Assembly: GCF_014287955.1 (NCBI RefSeq)
Contig: NZ_JACOPD010000002.1
Coordinates: forward strand, 124,001-188,000
Length of the DNA stretch: 64,000 nucleotides
From: Lachnospira hominis (ex Liu et al. 2021)
GTDB lineage: Bacteria; Bacillota; Clostridia; Lachnospirales; Lachnospiraceae
Direction: 5' to 3'
Shown: positions 17,074 to 26,378 of the stretch, piece by piece
Layout: every line of letters begins with the position of its first letter
Numbering within the stretch: the first letter of the stretch is position 1
The notes under the pieces: generated by a model
Databases searched by the model: none
Seen by the model: only the letters and a program-made list of their open reading frames with translations
What the model was told of the DNA's origin: nothing
Position numbers and translations under genes: made by a program

Positions 17074-17835
17074 TTACCCATAGATTTTCTTTATCTCGTC
17101 ATACTTTGACGATGTAATAAGTGCGTCATAATCTTTTCCGTTAAACTTGACAATATATGTCCAGCGTCCATATGGTTCTATTCTGCTTACGTAATCCATA
17201 TTAATTATAAAAGATTTATGACTTCTTATGAACTTACTGTCAGTCAGCTTTTCCTCAATATCGCCAAGCCCCATTGACGTATTATATTCATCCCGGATTG
17301 TATGTATTATTGTAGATTTGCCCTGTCTTTCAACCATTACAACCTCATCTATATCTATAAAATTCGTACTCTCCCTGCCACGTATCATCATTTTTCTGCC
17401 TGGCGAGGATTTTACCTTACCGGTGTTGTCACTACTGGTTACATTTTCCCCAGAAGCGGCAATCCTTCTTAATGTACGTTCAACACGCTGTATATCAAAA
17501 GGTTTTACTATATAATCATAAGCATATATATCAAAAGCATTTGACATATATTCACTGTGTGCCGTCACAAATATAATTTTTAAATCAGGATTAATATTGC
17601 TTAGAATTCTTGCACACTCAACACCATTTACCCTGTCGCTTGCATTTTCATCTGCTTCATTTTCTTTTATCTCAATATCCATAAATATAATGTCCGGCTG
17701 ACATTCAGAATACATCTTTATAGCATCATGAAAACCTGCACATTCTGCAACAACCTGAAATGATTCATTTTTTGAAACAATCTTTACAAGAAGTTTTCTT
17801 ATACCCTCTTCATCTTCAACTATCATAACTTTCAT
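17074..17835 (-). CDS. LytTR-family response regulator
   Basis: This 253-residue transcription regulator has a receiver domain at residues 1-125: MIVEDEEG, phospho-acceptor Asp in DIIFMDIEI at about 53, FVTAHSEY, and YIVKPF with the conserved Lys. A linker follows, then a LytTR DNA-binding domain (about 150-250) with VVMVERQGKSTIIHT, IRSHKSFIINMDYV and a C-terminal YDEIKKIYG. AgrA/VirR-type proteins of this class bind paired direct repeats. The cognate kinase is almost certainly the GHKL protein at 18331-19074. Only the NfeD-like gene separates them. Confidence 0.9.
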   Translation of the reverse strand: MKVMIVEDEEGIRKLLVKIVSKNESFQVVAECAGFHDAIKMYSECQPDIIFMDIEIKENEADENASDRVNGVECARILSNINPDLKIIFVTAHSEYMSNAFDIYAYDYIVKPFDIQRVERTLRRIAASGENVTSSDNTGKVKSSPGRKMMIRGRESTNFIDIDEVVMVERQGKSTIIHTIRDEYNTSMGLGDIEEKLTDSKFIRSHKSFIINMDYVSRIEPYGRWTYIVKFNGKDYDALITSSKYDEIKKIYG

Positions 17836-17854
17836 AAAAGTTTTCCCGCCTCTC

Positions 17855-18334
17855 TTACACTTCTTTCACAGTAAGTCTTGAATCTTTTATACTAAAAATA
17901 ACTATTTTAGCACCCTTCTGGATAAACTGTCCTGAAGAATTAACATCAAATTCGACACCCTCGAAATTACCTTTTCCGGCAGGTCTTAAATCTGTAACTG
18001 CCACGCCTTCTTTTCCAAGAAGGTATCTGAGGTCATCTTCCCCCAGATATCCGGCATTACTGTCTATCGCATTATCAAGAACTATCGGCGATTTTACTTT
18101 TGCCTTGAATATAAGAAAATACATAATCACAAATATAACAAGAAGAATACATAAAATTACGATAACAATTATAATTCCCTGCATAACATTCTTTGCTGTG
18201 AGAAGCACACCTGCCACCAGACATATTGCAGCTGATATTCCCGGTACTCCGAATCCCGGAATATACATCTCGACAGATGCAAGAATAATTCCGGCAATAA
18301 TTAATATAATTCCAATAACTTCCATTGTGTTCAT
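17855..18334 (-). CDS. NfeD-like short membrane protein
   Basis: This 159-residue protein has three hydrophobic segments in the first 85 residues (about 6-23, 32-48 and 50-75), with the NfeD hallmark EMYIPGFGVPGI. A C-terminal soluble OB-like beta domain (about 95-158) contains GKEGVAVTDLRPAGKG. Short NfeD proteins often pair with SPFH/stomatin proteins, but none is present here. The gene overlaps the kinase gene by 4 bp (ATGA) and precedes the response regulator by 19 bp, so it is inside a two-component operon. Confidence 0.8.
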   Translation of the reverse strand: MNTMEVIGIILIIAGIILASVEMYIPGFGVPGISAAICLVAGVLLTAKNVMQGIIIVIVILCILLVIFVIMYFLIFKAKVKSPIVLDNAIDSNAGYLGEDDLRYLLGKEGVAVTDLRPAGKGNFEGVEFDVNSSGQFIQKGAKIVIFSIKDSRLTVKEV

Positions 18335-19074
18335 AATAATCCATCTCCTTTTTTAACAAATTCTATTTCAAAAAATGTTTCTTTATCTGATGAGTCGACT
18401 TTTATTTTTGCATTATATTTTTTTAATATATTCATTACAATTGCAAGCCCCTCACCGTGTCCCGGTTCTTTCTTTGTTGAATATCCTGACTTAAATATAA
18501 TTTTCTTATCATCAGCTGTAAGAACCGGACCATTATTTCCTATTCTTATAATATACGAATCAATTGACTCACTGATTTCTATATATACCTTTCGGCTTTC
18601 ATACTCACTCTGCAACGAAGCAGCTATAGAATTATCAATTATGTTAGACATCACTTTGCACAATTCCCAGCCCTCAACTCCTATATTTTCAAGGTTGGAC
18701 TTAACTTCAACATACATGTCAATGTTCTGTTTTTCAGCCGTCTGCATCTTTGCCATAAGAAGTGCATTGACAGCAGGAATCTTTGTCTTTAATGCCTTAC
18801 CGACTTTCATCATATCCGTAAAAATCGGTTTCAGATAATCGAGTGCCTCATCATACTCTTCAAGTTCGAGAAGTCCATATATAACCTGCATCTGATTTAT
18901 GTAATCATGTCTCTGGCTTCTCATGCGTGCATTAAGCTGCTCTAGATTATTAACTGTCTCTAACGCTGCCCTGTACTTTTCCATATTTTTAAGAAGAGCT
19001 TTTACAAGGAAAATTACAACTGTAACAGCAATTAGTATAAATATAATAATAACAGCTATAAACTGTTTCTCCAC
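18331..19074 (-). CDS. GHKL sensor kinase with a single membrane segment
   Basis: This is a 247-residue histidine kinase. One N-terminal membrane segment (about 5-25) is followed by a Spo0B-like dimerisation helix with phospho-acceptor His in RSQRHDYINQ (about 55). The GHKL ATPase domain has NIIDNSIAA (N box) and GHGEGLAIV (G box). There is no room for an extracellular sensor. The signal must come through the membrane segment or a partner, possibly the co-translated NfeD protein. The start is a GTG at 19074 with GGAG 7 nt upstream; it resembles the kinase cores of the AgrC/CitA type. Confidence 0.85.
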   Translation of the reverse strand: MEKQFIAVIIIFILIAVTVVIFLVKALLKNMEKYRAALETVNNLEQLNARMRSQRHDYINQMQVIYGLLELEEYDEALDYLKPIFTDMMKVGKALKTKIPAVNALLMAKMQTAEKQNIDMYVEVKSNLENIGVEGWELCKVMSNIIDNSIAASLQSEYESRKVYIEISESIDSYIIRIGNNGPVLTADDKKIIFKSGYSTKKEPGHGEGLAIVMNILKKYNAKIKVDSSDKETFFEIEFVKKGDGLL

Positions 19075-19208
19075 TTACTTTCTCCGTTTCATGATATTAA
19101 TTATTTCTTTTGCATTATTAATATACAACACATCTGTCAAATATTGAACTCTTATTTTTTCAAATTGACATTCTGCGTATTTAACTGTCAAAACAAGGGC
19201 ATAAAAAA

Positions 19209-19241
19209 ACACATCTGCCATTTTTCACATGACAGATGTGT
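19209..19241. terminator. bidirectional terminator between nadE operon and kinase operon
   Basis: ACACATCTGCCA and TGACAGATGTGT form a nearly perfect 12-bp stem. On the minus strand it is followed by TTTTTTT, ending the cytidylate-kinase-like gene. Confidence 0.85.
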
Positions 19242-19262
19242 AATAAATATTTAAATAACTAT

Positions 19263-19856
19263 TTATTGTGCAAATTCTTTTATATATTCTTCAAGAATAT
19301 CTGCTGTACGCTCTATTCCGAGCTTTGCACTGTTTACGCAGACATCATAATTTCTTGAATCGCCCCACTTATCTTCGCAATATCTGTTATGATAAGTCTT
19401 TCTTTTCTTATTCTGCATATTTATAAGTGATTCAGCTTCTGACCTTGAAATATCATTATGCTTTGAAACTCTTGTAATCTTGCTCTCTTTGTCAGCCAGT
19501 ACAAATATAGAGACAAGTGCCGGATGATTTTTTAACACTGTCTCCGCACATCTGCCGACAATTACAAAAGACTCACCTTTGTTTGCAAGTTCTCTTATAT
19601 AATCAAACTGCATCTGTGCAAGCACTTCCGAAAGTGAATTACTGTAGCCCCTTACACTTCTTGAAAGGAATATATTCTTTGGCTTTTCATCATATTTTTC
19701 CAAAGTATCAACATCAAGATTTTTACTGTTTGCAATTTCAGTTAAAAGATTGTTGTCATAAATCGGAATATTAAATTTTTTTGCAAGAATATCCGCAATC
19801 TCATGTCCGCCGCTTCCAAATTCACGGCTTACCGCTATAATCAGCTGTTTTCCCAT
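19263..19856 (-). CDS. cytidylate-kinase-like family protein
   Basis: This 197-residue P-loop protein of the cytidylate-kinase-like family is common in Firmicutes. The N terminus reads IIAVSREFGSGGHEIADILA, where the P-loop is the variant SREFGSGG (residues 10-17). It has IPIYDNNLL, a VIVGRCAETVL block and an RVSK lid-like region. True CMK has GPxGSGKS, so substrate specificity is uncertain and the protein may be regulatory. It is the last gene of the nadE operon, 15 bp after the transporter. Confidence 0.75.
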   Translation of the reverse strand: MGKQLIIAVSREFGSGGHEIADILAKKFNIPIYDNNLLTEIANSKNLDVDTLEKYDEKPKNIFLSRSVRGYSNSLSEVLAQMQFDYIRELANKGESFVIVGRCAETVLKNHPALVSIFVLADKESKITRVSKHNDISRSEAESLINMQNKKRKTYHNRYCEDKWGDSRNYDVCVNSAKLGIERTADILEEYIKEFAQ

Positions 19857-19871
19857 ACACCTGCTCCTCCT

Positions 19872-21227
19872 TTAAAAATATCTTACAAATATACCAACTG
19901 TGGAAATAACAAGCACAAGAATTGTAGCCGGAACTACTTTCTTGCAATACAAACCCCAGCCAATAGGATGTCCTGCTTTGGCAGCTACAGATGTACCTAC
20001 TACGTTAGCAGAAGCACCAATCGGTGTTGCACTTCCACCTATATCAGTTCCCATTGATAATGCCCATGCCAGTGTAGAAAGGCTCACGCCTTCTGTTGCG
20101 GCAAGTGCTTTTATAATAGGAATCATAGTTGCTGCAAAAGGAATGTTATCGACAAATGCACTTGCAAATGCTGAAAGCCATATAATTATTGCCACCATAA
20201 GCATTGCATTTCCACCACTTATCTTTCCAATGAAATTAGCAGCTATCTCAAGAATTCCTGTCTGCTCGAGTCCTCCTACAACTACAAATAAACCAATAAA
20301 AAACAATAATGTCTTATAATCAACTTTGCTTACTATCTCATGTATATGTTTAGGTGCTGTAATAATTGTAACAAGAGCAATAAAAAGTCCGATAAATGCA
20401 ACCGTAAGACCTGTCATGGCATGTGTTATAAGCAGAACTACTGCTGTTGCAAATATAATACAGCTTATTGCAAATCCTTTTTTATCCTTAATTGCCTCTT
20501 TCGGGTCCGGAAGTGAAGAAATATCAACATTTTCTCCGTTAGAAGCCGAAAGCTCTGAATGAAACACAAAATAAAAATATACAAGCACGGCAACAAGTGC
20601 CACAAGTGCAATAAGACCTGTATTTGTTATAAAATCAGCAAATGAATATCCAAGTGATGTTCCAATTATGATATTAGGCGGGTCTCCGCACATTGTTGCC
20701 GAACCGCCAAGATTTGCACAAAAAATCTCCGACAGAATCATCGGCACAGGATTAAATTTTAAAAGCTGTGACAACTCGACTGTAACTGCTGCAAGGAACA
20801 AAATAACAGTAATGCTGTCGATAAACATTGATAATACAGCTGACATAATCATAAATGTCATAAAAATCGCCATTGTCTTGTAATGTACAAGTTTGGCAAT
20901 TCTCATGCAGAGCCATCTGAAAAAGCCGACTCTTGCCATTCCTTCTACCATTACCATCATTCCGGCAACAAATATAATTGTCGCCCAGTTAATACCACTT
21001 GATGACTCTTCTGCCGCACCGCCTGTATACCAGAATGTTCTGGTAAAAATGCTGTGAATATTAAGAGTATCCGTGATTGCTGTAACACTGTGCATACATA
21101 AGCCAAATACAACTACAAGTGTAATAACCCCGCATCCTAGTGTTATGTACTGACGTTCTATCTTATCAATTACAATGAGAACAAACATTGCAACGAAGAT
21201 AGTCACCGCCAAAATCTGTGCTACCAT
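19872..21227 (-). CDS. ArsB/NhaD-type ion transporter
   Basis: This 451-residue integral membrane protein has about ten to twelve hydrophobic segments and belongs to the ArsB/NhaD (IT) superfamily. Family hallmarks are NLGGSATMCGDPPNIIIG (first repeat, about residue 175), FVDNIPFAATMIPI and GTDIGGSATPIGASANV (second repeat, about residue 395). Members carry Na+/H+ antiport, arsenite or dicarboxylates, and the sequence alone does not decide. No arsenic genes are nearby. It sits between a HAD phosphatase and the CMK-like gene in the nadE operon. Confidence 0.85.
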   Translation of the reverse strand: MVAQILAVTIFVAMFVLIVIDKIERQYITLGCGVITLVVVFGLCMHSVTAITDTLNIHSIFTRTFWYTGGAAEESSSGINWATIIFVAGMMVMVEGMARVGFFRWLCMRIAKLVHYKTMAIFMTFMIMSAVLSMFIDSITVILFLAAVTVELSQLLKFNPVPMILSEIFCANLGGSATMCGDPPNIIIGTSLGYSFADFITNTGLIALVALVAVLVYFYFVFHSELSASNGENVDISSLPDPKEAIKDKKGFAISCIIFATAVVLLITHAMTGLTVAFIGLFIALVTIITAPKHIHEIVSKVDYKTLLFFIGLFVVVGGLEQTGILEIAANFIGKISGGNAMLMVAIIIWLSAFASAFVDNIPFAATMIPIIKALAATEGVSLSTLAWALSMGTDIGGSATPIGASANVVGTSVAAKAGHPIGWGLYCKKVVPATILVLVISTVGIFVRYF

Positions 21228-21263
21228 TCTCTTCTACCTCTTTTCTAATACATTATATATATC

Positions 21264-21977
21264 TTAATCACACAATACCGAATCATCATCCATAAGAAGC
21301 AGTGCTGTAAGTTCAAACACTGTATTTACGATATAATCTGCACCGGCTTCCTCAAGCTCACCGTCTGCCGCATATCCGAATCTTACTCCGACTGCCTCTA
21401 TATCCGCATTATGTGCTCCATATATATCATCTTTTCTGTCGCCTACCATTATAGAATCAGCTTTCATTTCATCAAGAACAGCCTCTGTGAGTTCCCCATT
21501 TCCTTCAAGTCTGTTAAGTCTTGCAAAAACCTCTTCAATAATTTCATTTTTGTATTTTCTTGTCCCATCAAGATTACTTCCGCAGGCTACCGTAAAATAC
21601 TTTGAAAGATTAAAATGTTCAAGTATTTTTAATGCAAACGGTTCAGGCTTACATGTTGCAAGTGCAAGCGTCTTTCCCGCTGCTTTGAGTGTCTCAAGGA
21701 CAAAAATCATTCCGTCTATCACACTGGTTTCATATATACCGGTATCTTTATATCTCTCCCTGTATTTTTCCACTGCTTCCCAGGCCTGTTCTTTTGTCAT
21801 GCCATGAAACTTCTGAAAACTTTCATCAAGCGGCGGTCCTATATAACACGTAAGGTTATCAAGATTTTCCTCTTTAATCCCCTGTGCTTCCAATGCATAT
21901 TGGACAGATTTCGTAATCCCTTCAGCTGTATCGGTAAGTGTTCCGTCCAGATCAAATAAAATATATTTCTTATTCAT
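21264..21977 (-). CDS. HAD phosphatase, phosphoglycolate-phosphatase-like
   Basis: This 237-residue HAD-superfamily enzyme has motif I LFDLDGTLTDT (residues 7-17), motif II in LALATCKPEP and motif III Lys in GTRKYKNEI. Motif IV is MVGDRKDDIYGA. A helical cap containing PPLDESF is typical of Gph-type hydrolases. The natural substrate (phosphoglycolate, pyrophosphate, nucleotide or sugar phosphate) cannot be read from the sequence. Neighbours are a second HAD gene 47 bp upstream and the transporter downstream. Confidence 0.85.
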   Translation of the reverse strand: MNKKYILFDLDGTLTDTAEGITKSVQYALEAQGIKEENLDNLTCYIGPPLDESFQKFHGMTKEQAWEAVEKYRERYKDTGIYETSVIDGMIFVLETLKAAGKTLALATCKPEPFALKILEHFNLSKYFTVACGSNLDGTRKYKNEIIEEVFARLNRLEGNGELTEAVLDEMKADSIMVGDRKDDIYGAHNADIEAVGVRFGYAADGELEEAGADYIVNTVFELTALLLMDDDSVLCD

Positions 21978-22024
21978 ATTCTTTCCCTTTCAATGAATCT
22001 GTCCTGCATAAATTTTACCTAATC

Positions 22025-22684
22025 TTAAAGTAAATCATAATAATCATTTATAAACAGATTACATTTTTCTTTTATCTTTTCAATGTCGCCATTCGATGCA
22101 TCATCCTTTACAGCAACCGTATAAAAATCCCCATTTACTGCTCCGCATATAGCTTCATATACATCCTCAAAAACAACACATTCATCCGCACCAAATCCGC
22201 ATTTTTTTGCGGCAAGTTCATATACATCAGGAAATCCTTTTCCTCTTTCAACCTCATCGCTCTGCGTAAAATTATCAAAATAATCAAATATCTTATTTCT
22301 TTTTAGGCATGCCTCATACAATTCCCTGTCAGACGCTGTTGCTATACATATTTTATATCCCTTTTGTCTGAGATTCTCAAGAAAATCAGCTGCTCCCGGT
22401 TTTAAATCTATATCATCAGCATATGCCTGTACAGCCATATCAAACCACTCTTTTGCAATATCTTCCGGTTTCTCGTCAAGATTAAATCTTTCAATTACAT
22501 ATTTTGAACCTGTTGCAAAATTATGTGTTTTTATTTTTCTTATAAAATCTTCAGGCACTTCAATATTTCTTTTACCAAGAAAATCAATATCAACCTTCGC
22601 CCACACGTCCGTGGAATTCAAAAGAGTGCCATCCAAATCAAATATGGCACATCTGAATCTGCCAAAATCAAATCTAGTCTTCAT
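22025..22684 (-). CDS. HAD hydrolase, beta-phosphoglucomutase-like
   Basis: This 219-residue HAD protein has motif I AIFDLDGTLLNS (residues 14-25), motif II ICIATASDRE and motif III Lys near GKGFPDVY. Motif IV is VVFEDVYEAICGA, where Glu-Asp matches the beta-PGM/GS1-like subgroup (cap type C1). The ATG at 22684 lies within the end of the foldase gene (11-bp overlap), so translation is coupled. Substrate is unknown. Confidence 0.83.
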   Translation of the reverse strand: MKTRFDFGRFRCAIFDLDGTLLNSTDVWAKVDIDFLGKRNIEVPEDFIRKIKTHNFATGSKYVIERFNLDEKPEDIAKEWFDMAVQAYADDIDLKPGAADFLENLRQKGYKICIATASDRELYEACLKRNKIFDYFDNFTQSDEVERGKGFPDVYELAAKKCGFGADECVVFEDVYEAICGAVNGDFYTVAVKDDASNGDIEKIKEKCNLFINDYYDLL

Positions 22685-23876
22685 ACATTTTTATTCTGTT
22701 CTTAATATTCTTAACGCTCATATTATCAGCATATGAAGCAATAAGTTCATTATACTTTTCTGTTATAATAGCATTTGAAATTGTTGAATCATTTGATGAA
22801 TCGTAGCTTCTTGAAACAAACATTACAACACTGCATTTACTTGCAGATGAGTCAGACACAACAGTTACATCCCCTGTCTTTCTTGTGCTGTCAAACAGCC
22901 AGTCAGCCGCATCACCGTCAACTGAAGATTTTTTAACAAGTGTCTTTAATGAAGCATTAGAATCACTCTTATATGTATCCGCATTATCACCTGCATATTC
23001 TATACAAAGGTCTGCAAACAATGATTCATCGGTAGCTTTTGCTGCCATCTCATCAGCCTTTGCTTTTGCATCAGCAAGTGAATTATCATCATTTTCTGTC
23101 TCTGCTTTTATATCAAATATTCTGTAATTTACAGTATCATAATCATCTTTGTGTTCCTCATAATAAGAAGCAATCTCTGCATCATCAGGTTTTAACTTAG
23201 TCTGAATTTCTCCCTGATATGACGCTGCTTTAAGGTAACTGCACAAATAACCTTTTATATTCTTTTCTGTTGCATTTTCGCCAAATACAGTCTTGTAATA
23301 ATCTTTTACGGATGAACCTGCTGAATCTGCAGATGACTTGAGATTGTCAATAAAATTATTATAGTCATCATCTGCATTATATGTAAATCCATTCTTGTCA
23401 GCATCCTTTAAAAGTGCTTTATCTTCTTTTATTGTTGAGAGTGCTGCATTAGCAAAATAGTCATACCATGTATAATCAGAGTTGCCACCGTAAGTCTGTG
23501 ACGAATCACTCTTTGATGTATCATATCCCATATATGATGCAAAATAACTTCCATAAGTCATTCCGCTGAATAATTCCTGATTAAGAATATTCTGCTTTGT
23601 CATTGAATAATAGAAATCAAATTCAATCTTACTTATCTTATCGCCGTCAACATCAATATATTCATTATGTATCTTATCATAATTCATCCATGCTGCTGTT
23701 CCTGCCACAGCGACAATAATTACAAGAATTACAGTTGCAGCAATCGATGTTATCTTTTTAGCTTTTGCATCTCTTCTCTCCTGCTCCTGTTTTTTCTGAA
23801 CCTTTTTATCATACTTTGTAACAATCTTTTCCTCTGTATTATTAAGTACTGCCTTGTTTCCTTTAACCTTAGCCAT
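22674..23876 (-). CDS. membrane-anchored SurA/PrsA-like foldase
   Basis: This 400-residue protein has a basic cytoplasmic N terminus rich in Lys/Arg/Gln (residues 1-42), a single membrane anchor (about 43-66) and a large extracytoplasmic part. The latter looks like an SurA_N helical region followed by a degenerate parvulin domain. The latter contains YEEHKDDYDTVNYRIFDI, ADEMAAK and LFADLCIEYAG, as in PrsA-like peptidyl-prolyl isomerases. It probably helps fold exported proteins. There is no lipobox, so it is a transmembrane rather than lipid-anchored version. It lies 11 bp after nadE. Confidence 0.72.
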   Translation of the reverse strand: MAKVKGNKAVLNNTEEKIVTKYDKKVQKKQEQERRDAKAKKITSIAATVILVIIVAVAGTAAWMNYDKIHNEYIDVDGDKISKIEFDFYYSMTKQNILNQELFSGMTYGSYFASYMGYDTSKSDSSQTYGGNSDYTWYDYFANAALSTIKEDKALLKDADKNGFTYNADDDYNNFIDNLKSSADSAGSSVKDYYKTVFGENATEKNIKGYLCSYLKAASYQGEIQTKLKPDDAEIASYYEEHKDDYDTVNYRIFDIKAETENDDNSLADAKAKADEMAAKATDESLFADLCIEYAGDNADTYKSDSNASLKTLVKKSSVDGDAADWLFDSTRKTGDVTVVSDSSASKCSVVMFVSRSYDSSNDSTISNAIITEKYNELIASYADNMSVKNIKNRIKMYED

Positions 23877-23887
23877 TACTAATCCTC

Positions 23888-25828
23888 CTAAAATCCATTT
23901 TCCTCTTTTATTTCATCTAATTCTTTCATCCATACGGCTGAACTTGCATCACTCGGCATTCTTAAATCGCCTCTTGGCGAAACTGCAACGCTTCCGACTT
24001 TAGGTCCGTCAGGAAGACATGAACGCTTAAACTGCTGTGCAAAAAATCTCCATACAAATGTGCGAAGCCACTTATATATTTCCTTATCTTCAAATTCACC
24101 TTTAAATGCACATCTGGCAATTCTGAAAAGCTTCTTAGGATTAACACCGAACCTCAATATATGATACATAAAGAAATCATGCAATTCATATGGTCCAACC
24201 AAATCCTCCGTTTTCTGTGCTATTGTTCCATCTTCCTGAGGCGGCAGAAGTTCAGGACTCACAGGAGTATCAAGGACATCAAGGAAAATACCCTTTAGCT
24301 CACTGTCATCACAGATATCTGCATAATAACGTACCAGATGTCTTACAAGCGTCTTTGGAACTGACGCATTGACTCCATACATTGACATATGGTCTCCATT
24401 GTACGTCGCCCAGCCAAGTGCAAGCTCTGACATATCACCAGTACCTATAACCATACCGTTTGTCTGGTTTGCGATATCCATTAGAATCTGTGTACGTTCT
24501 CTTGCCTGTCCGTTTTCATATGTGACATCATGAACACTCTCATCATGTCCAATATCAGCAAAATGCTGCCGCACAGCCTTTTCTATAGAAATTTCCCTAA
24601 GCGTTGCCCCAAGCTTTTTTGTAAGGCTTACCGCATTATTGTAAGTTCTGTCAGTTGTGCCAAAACACGGCATAGTAACACATGTTATATTGCTTCTGTC
24701 AATTCCACATGCGTCAAACGCCCTTACAGTAACTATAAGTGCGAGCGTTGAATCAAGTCCGCCTGATATGCCGACTACTGCACTCTTACATTTAGTATGT
24801 TCAAGTCTCTTTTTAAGACCAAATGTCTGAATATTTAATATCTCTTCACATCTTTCATTACGTTCCTTTTTATTCTTAGGAACAAATGGTGTCTTATCAA
24901 AATGTCTTTCAAGCTTTATCTGGCTGTCTGTATAAGCTTCAAATACGACCTCATTCCATTCTGACATATCATCAGCCGGAACAAATGTTGTCATTCTCCG
25001 TCTTTCAGCTTTTATCTTTTTTAAATCAATATCTGCATATATCTGCTGTCCGGAAAAAAGTTCTGACATCCCGAGTATTGTACCATTTTCACATATAATA
25101 TCATGTCCGCCGAATACTATATCCTGTGTTGACTCTCCATCTCCTGCACTTGAATATACATAACATGAGACAAGCCTTGCAGACTGGTTTTTGACAAGTT
25201 CTGTCCTGTACTGTCTTTTTCCGATTGTCTCATTGCTTGCAGAACAGTTTACTAGCACAGTAGCACCATGAAGTGCCAGCTTCGTGCTTGGTGGGTCAGG
25301 TGTCCATAAATCCTCACAGATTTCTGCCCCAACAACAAATTCATCCATTCCAGCACATCTGAACAGAATATTGGTGCCAAATAACGTATACATTCCGTTT
25401 ATTTCAACATTTACACACTTGTCAAATCCCGGAGTAAACTGTCGTCTCTCATAAAATTCACCATAATTCGGAAGATATTTTTTCGGTACAAGTCCAAGAA
25501 TCCTGCCATTATTTATTGCTGCAGCAACATTATAAAGCTTTGAATTATATTCAAATGGAAGTCCGGCAAATATAAGCATATTCTTATATTTTAAAGATTC
25601 ATTACATATTTTTATGAGACTTCTCTTTGCACTCTCAAGAAGTGTCTCCTGCAAAAATAAATCTCCACATGTATATCCTGTTATACACATCTCAGGCAAC
25701 ACGACAAGTGAAGCCTTTTTTTGCGATGCCTCTTTTATAAGTTCAATTATACGTTCGGTATTATAATCACAGTCTGCCACTTTGATTTTGGGTGTCAAGG
25801 CAGCGACTCTTACAAATCCATCTTTCAA
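23888..25828 (-). CDS. nadE: NAD+ synthetase, glutamine-hydrolysing
   Basis: This enzyme converts deamido-NAD to NAD using ammonia from glutamine. Residues 1-270 are a nitrilase-type glutaminase with Glu (LPEMCITGY), Lys (VPKKYLPNYGEF) and Cys (GAEICEDLW). Residues about 330-640 are the PP-loop synthetase with GISGGLDSTLALIV and GTGDMSELALGWATY. I start it at a TTG (25828) behind GGGGAGAAG, giving LKDGFVRVAALTP, which matches how I recall homologues beginning (MKDGF). The frame is open to 25888, but that stretch overlaps the promoter. This gives 646 residues, normal for the long NadE. Confidence 0.93.
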   Translation of the reverse strand: MKDGFVRVAALTPKIKVADCDYNTERIIELIKEASQKKASLVVLPEMCITGYTCGDLFLQETLLESAKRSLIKICNESLKYKNMLIFAGLPFEYNSKLYNVAAAINNGRILGLVPKKYLPNYGEFYERRQFTPGFDKCVNVEINGMYTLFGTNILFRCAGMDEFVVGAEICEDLWTPDPPSTKLALHGATVLVNCSASNETIGKRQYRTELVKNQSARLVSCYVYSSAGDGESTQDIVFGGHDIICENGTILGMSELFSGQQIYADIDLKKIKAERRRMTTFVPADDMSEWNEVVFEAYTDSQIKLERHFDKTPFVPKNKKERNERCEEILNIQTFGLKKRLEHTKCKSAVVGISGGLDSTLALIVTVRAFDACGIDRSNITCVTMPCFGTTDRTYNNAVSLTKKLGATLREISIEKAVRQHFADIGHDESVHDVTYENGQARERTQILMDIANQTNGMVIGTGDMSELALGWATYNGDHMSMYGVNASVPKTLVRHLVRYYADICDDSELKGIFLDVLDTPVSPELLPPQEDGTIAQKTEDLVGPYELHDFFMYHILRFGVNPKKLFRIARCAFKGEFEDKEIYKWLRTFVWRFFAQQFKRSCLPDGPKVGSVAVSPRGDLRMPSDASSAVWMKELDEIKEENGF

Positions 25829-25879
25829 CTTCTCCCCATTTCCGCGTAACTTATCACGCATCATAAAATCATGTGTTTT

Positions 25880-25908
25880 ATTATACAATTTTCCAAGAAT
25901 TTAAGCAA
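25880..25908 (-). promoter_or_regulatory. promoter of the nadE operon
   Basis: On the minus strand TTGCTT (25903-25908), 17 bp and a perfect TATAAT (25880-25885). The start site would fall near 25873, inside the open frame upstream of nadE, which supports the shorter nadE start. Confidence 0.65.
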
Positions 25909-25950
25909 CATTTTTTATTAATTTTCAACAAATGTTCACCATACATAAAT

Positions 25951-25986
25951 GGCAGCATATCTGCAATAAAGCATAGATATACTGCC
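25951..25986. terminator. hairpin after the lipoprotein gene
   Basis: GGCAGCATATCT and AGATATACTGCC form a 12-bp stem with one mismatch and a 12-nt loop. The T tract after it on the minus strand is weak (ATTTATG), so termination efficiency is doubtful. Confidence 0.5.
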
Positions 25987-26013
25987 ATAAAACAAGCATA
26001 TAATTATTGATTT

Positions 26014-26319
26014 TCAACGCTCATGGTTCATTCCTTCATAATCGTCTGTAACCGGCTCCTCTGATCCATTTACAGCGTCAGTAAAACCATCTTCTATTCC
26101 TTTTGCAGCATCAGTAATTATTTCTTTCGCTCCTGTTGCCGCATCCGTTATAACTTCTTTCGCTCCTGTTGCTGCATCTGTAACTATCTGCTCAACAACT
26201 CCATTATCCGAATCAGGATTACTCCCTGTTTCCTCATTATCAGCATTGCCGCATCCCGCAAGTGCCGCCACTGCAAAAACTGCAAGAGCCGCCATGATAA
26301 TTATTTTACATTTTTTCAT
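26014..26319 (-). CDS. small lipoprotein with internal 11-residue repeats
   Basis: This 101-residue exported lipoprotein has signal peptide MKKCKIIIMAALAVFAVAAL with lipobox LAGC (Cys 23). The mature part is acidic and low in complexity. Two near-identical units of TDAATGAKEVI form an amphipathic helical stretch (about residues 47-70), encoded by a 33-bp DNA repeat. It has no recognisable domain and a role at the membrane surface is all that can be inferred. It is between nadE and ribU and appears to be transcribed alone. Confidence 0.75.
   Translation of the reverse strand: MKKCKIIIMAALAVFAVAALAGCGNADNEETGSNPDSDNGVVEQIVTDAATGAKEVITDAATGAKEIITDAAKGIEDGFTDAVNGSEEPVTDDYEGMNHER
26108..26173. 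repeat. 33-bp tandem repeat in the lipoprotein gene
   Basis: Two adjacent 33-bp copies (26108-26140 and 26141-26173) share the core TTTCGCTCCTGTTGC. A partial third begins at 26174. The unit keeps the reading frame and encodes 11 residues, so copy number can vary without a frameshift. Confidence 0.8.
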
Positions 26320-26378
26320 AAAGTCCTCCTTTTTACGAACTATTTTTAGTATGGACTTTATTTTTATTTTTAATCATA

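Noticed and set aside
25829..25888. N-terminal extension of NadE, including two ATGs
   Set aside because: It overlaps the promoter -10 box and transcription start, and the residues do not match how NadE proteins begin; a TTG with GGGGAG is better placed.
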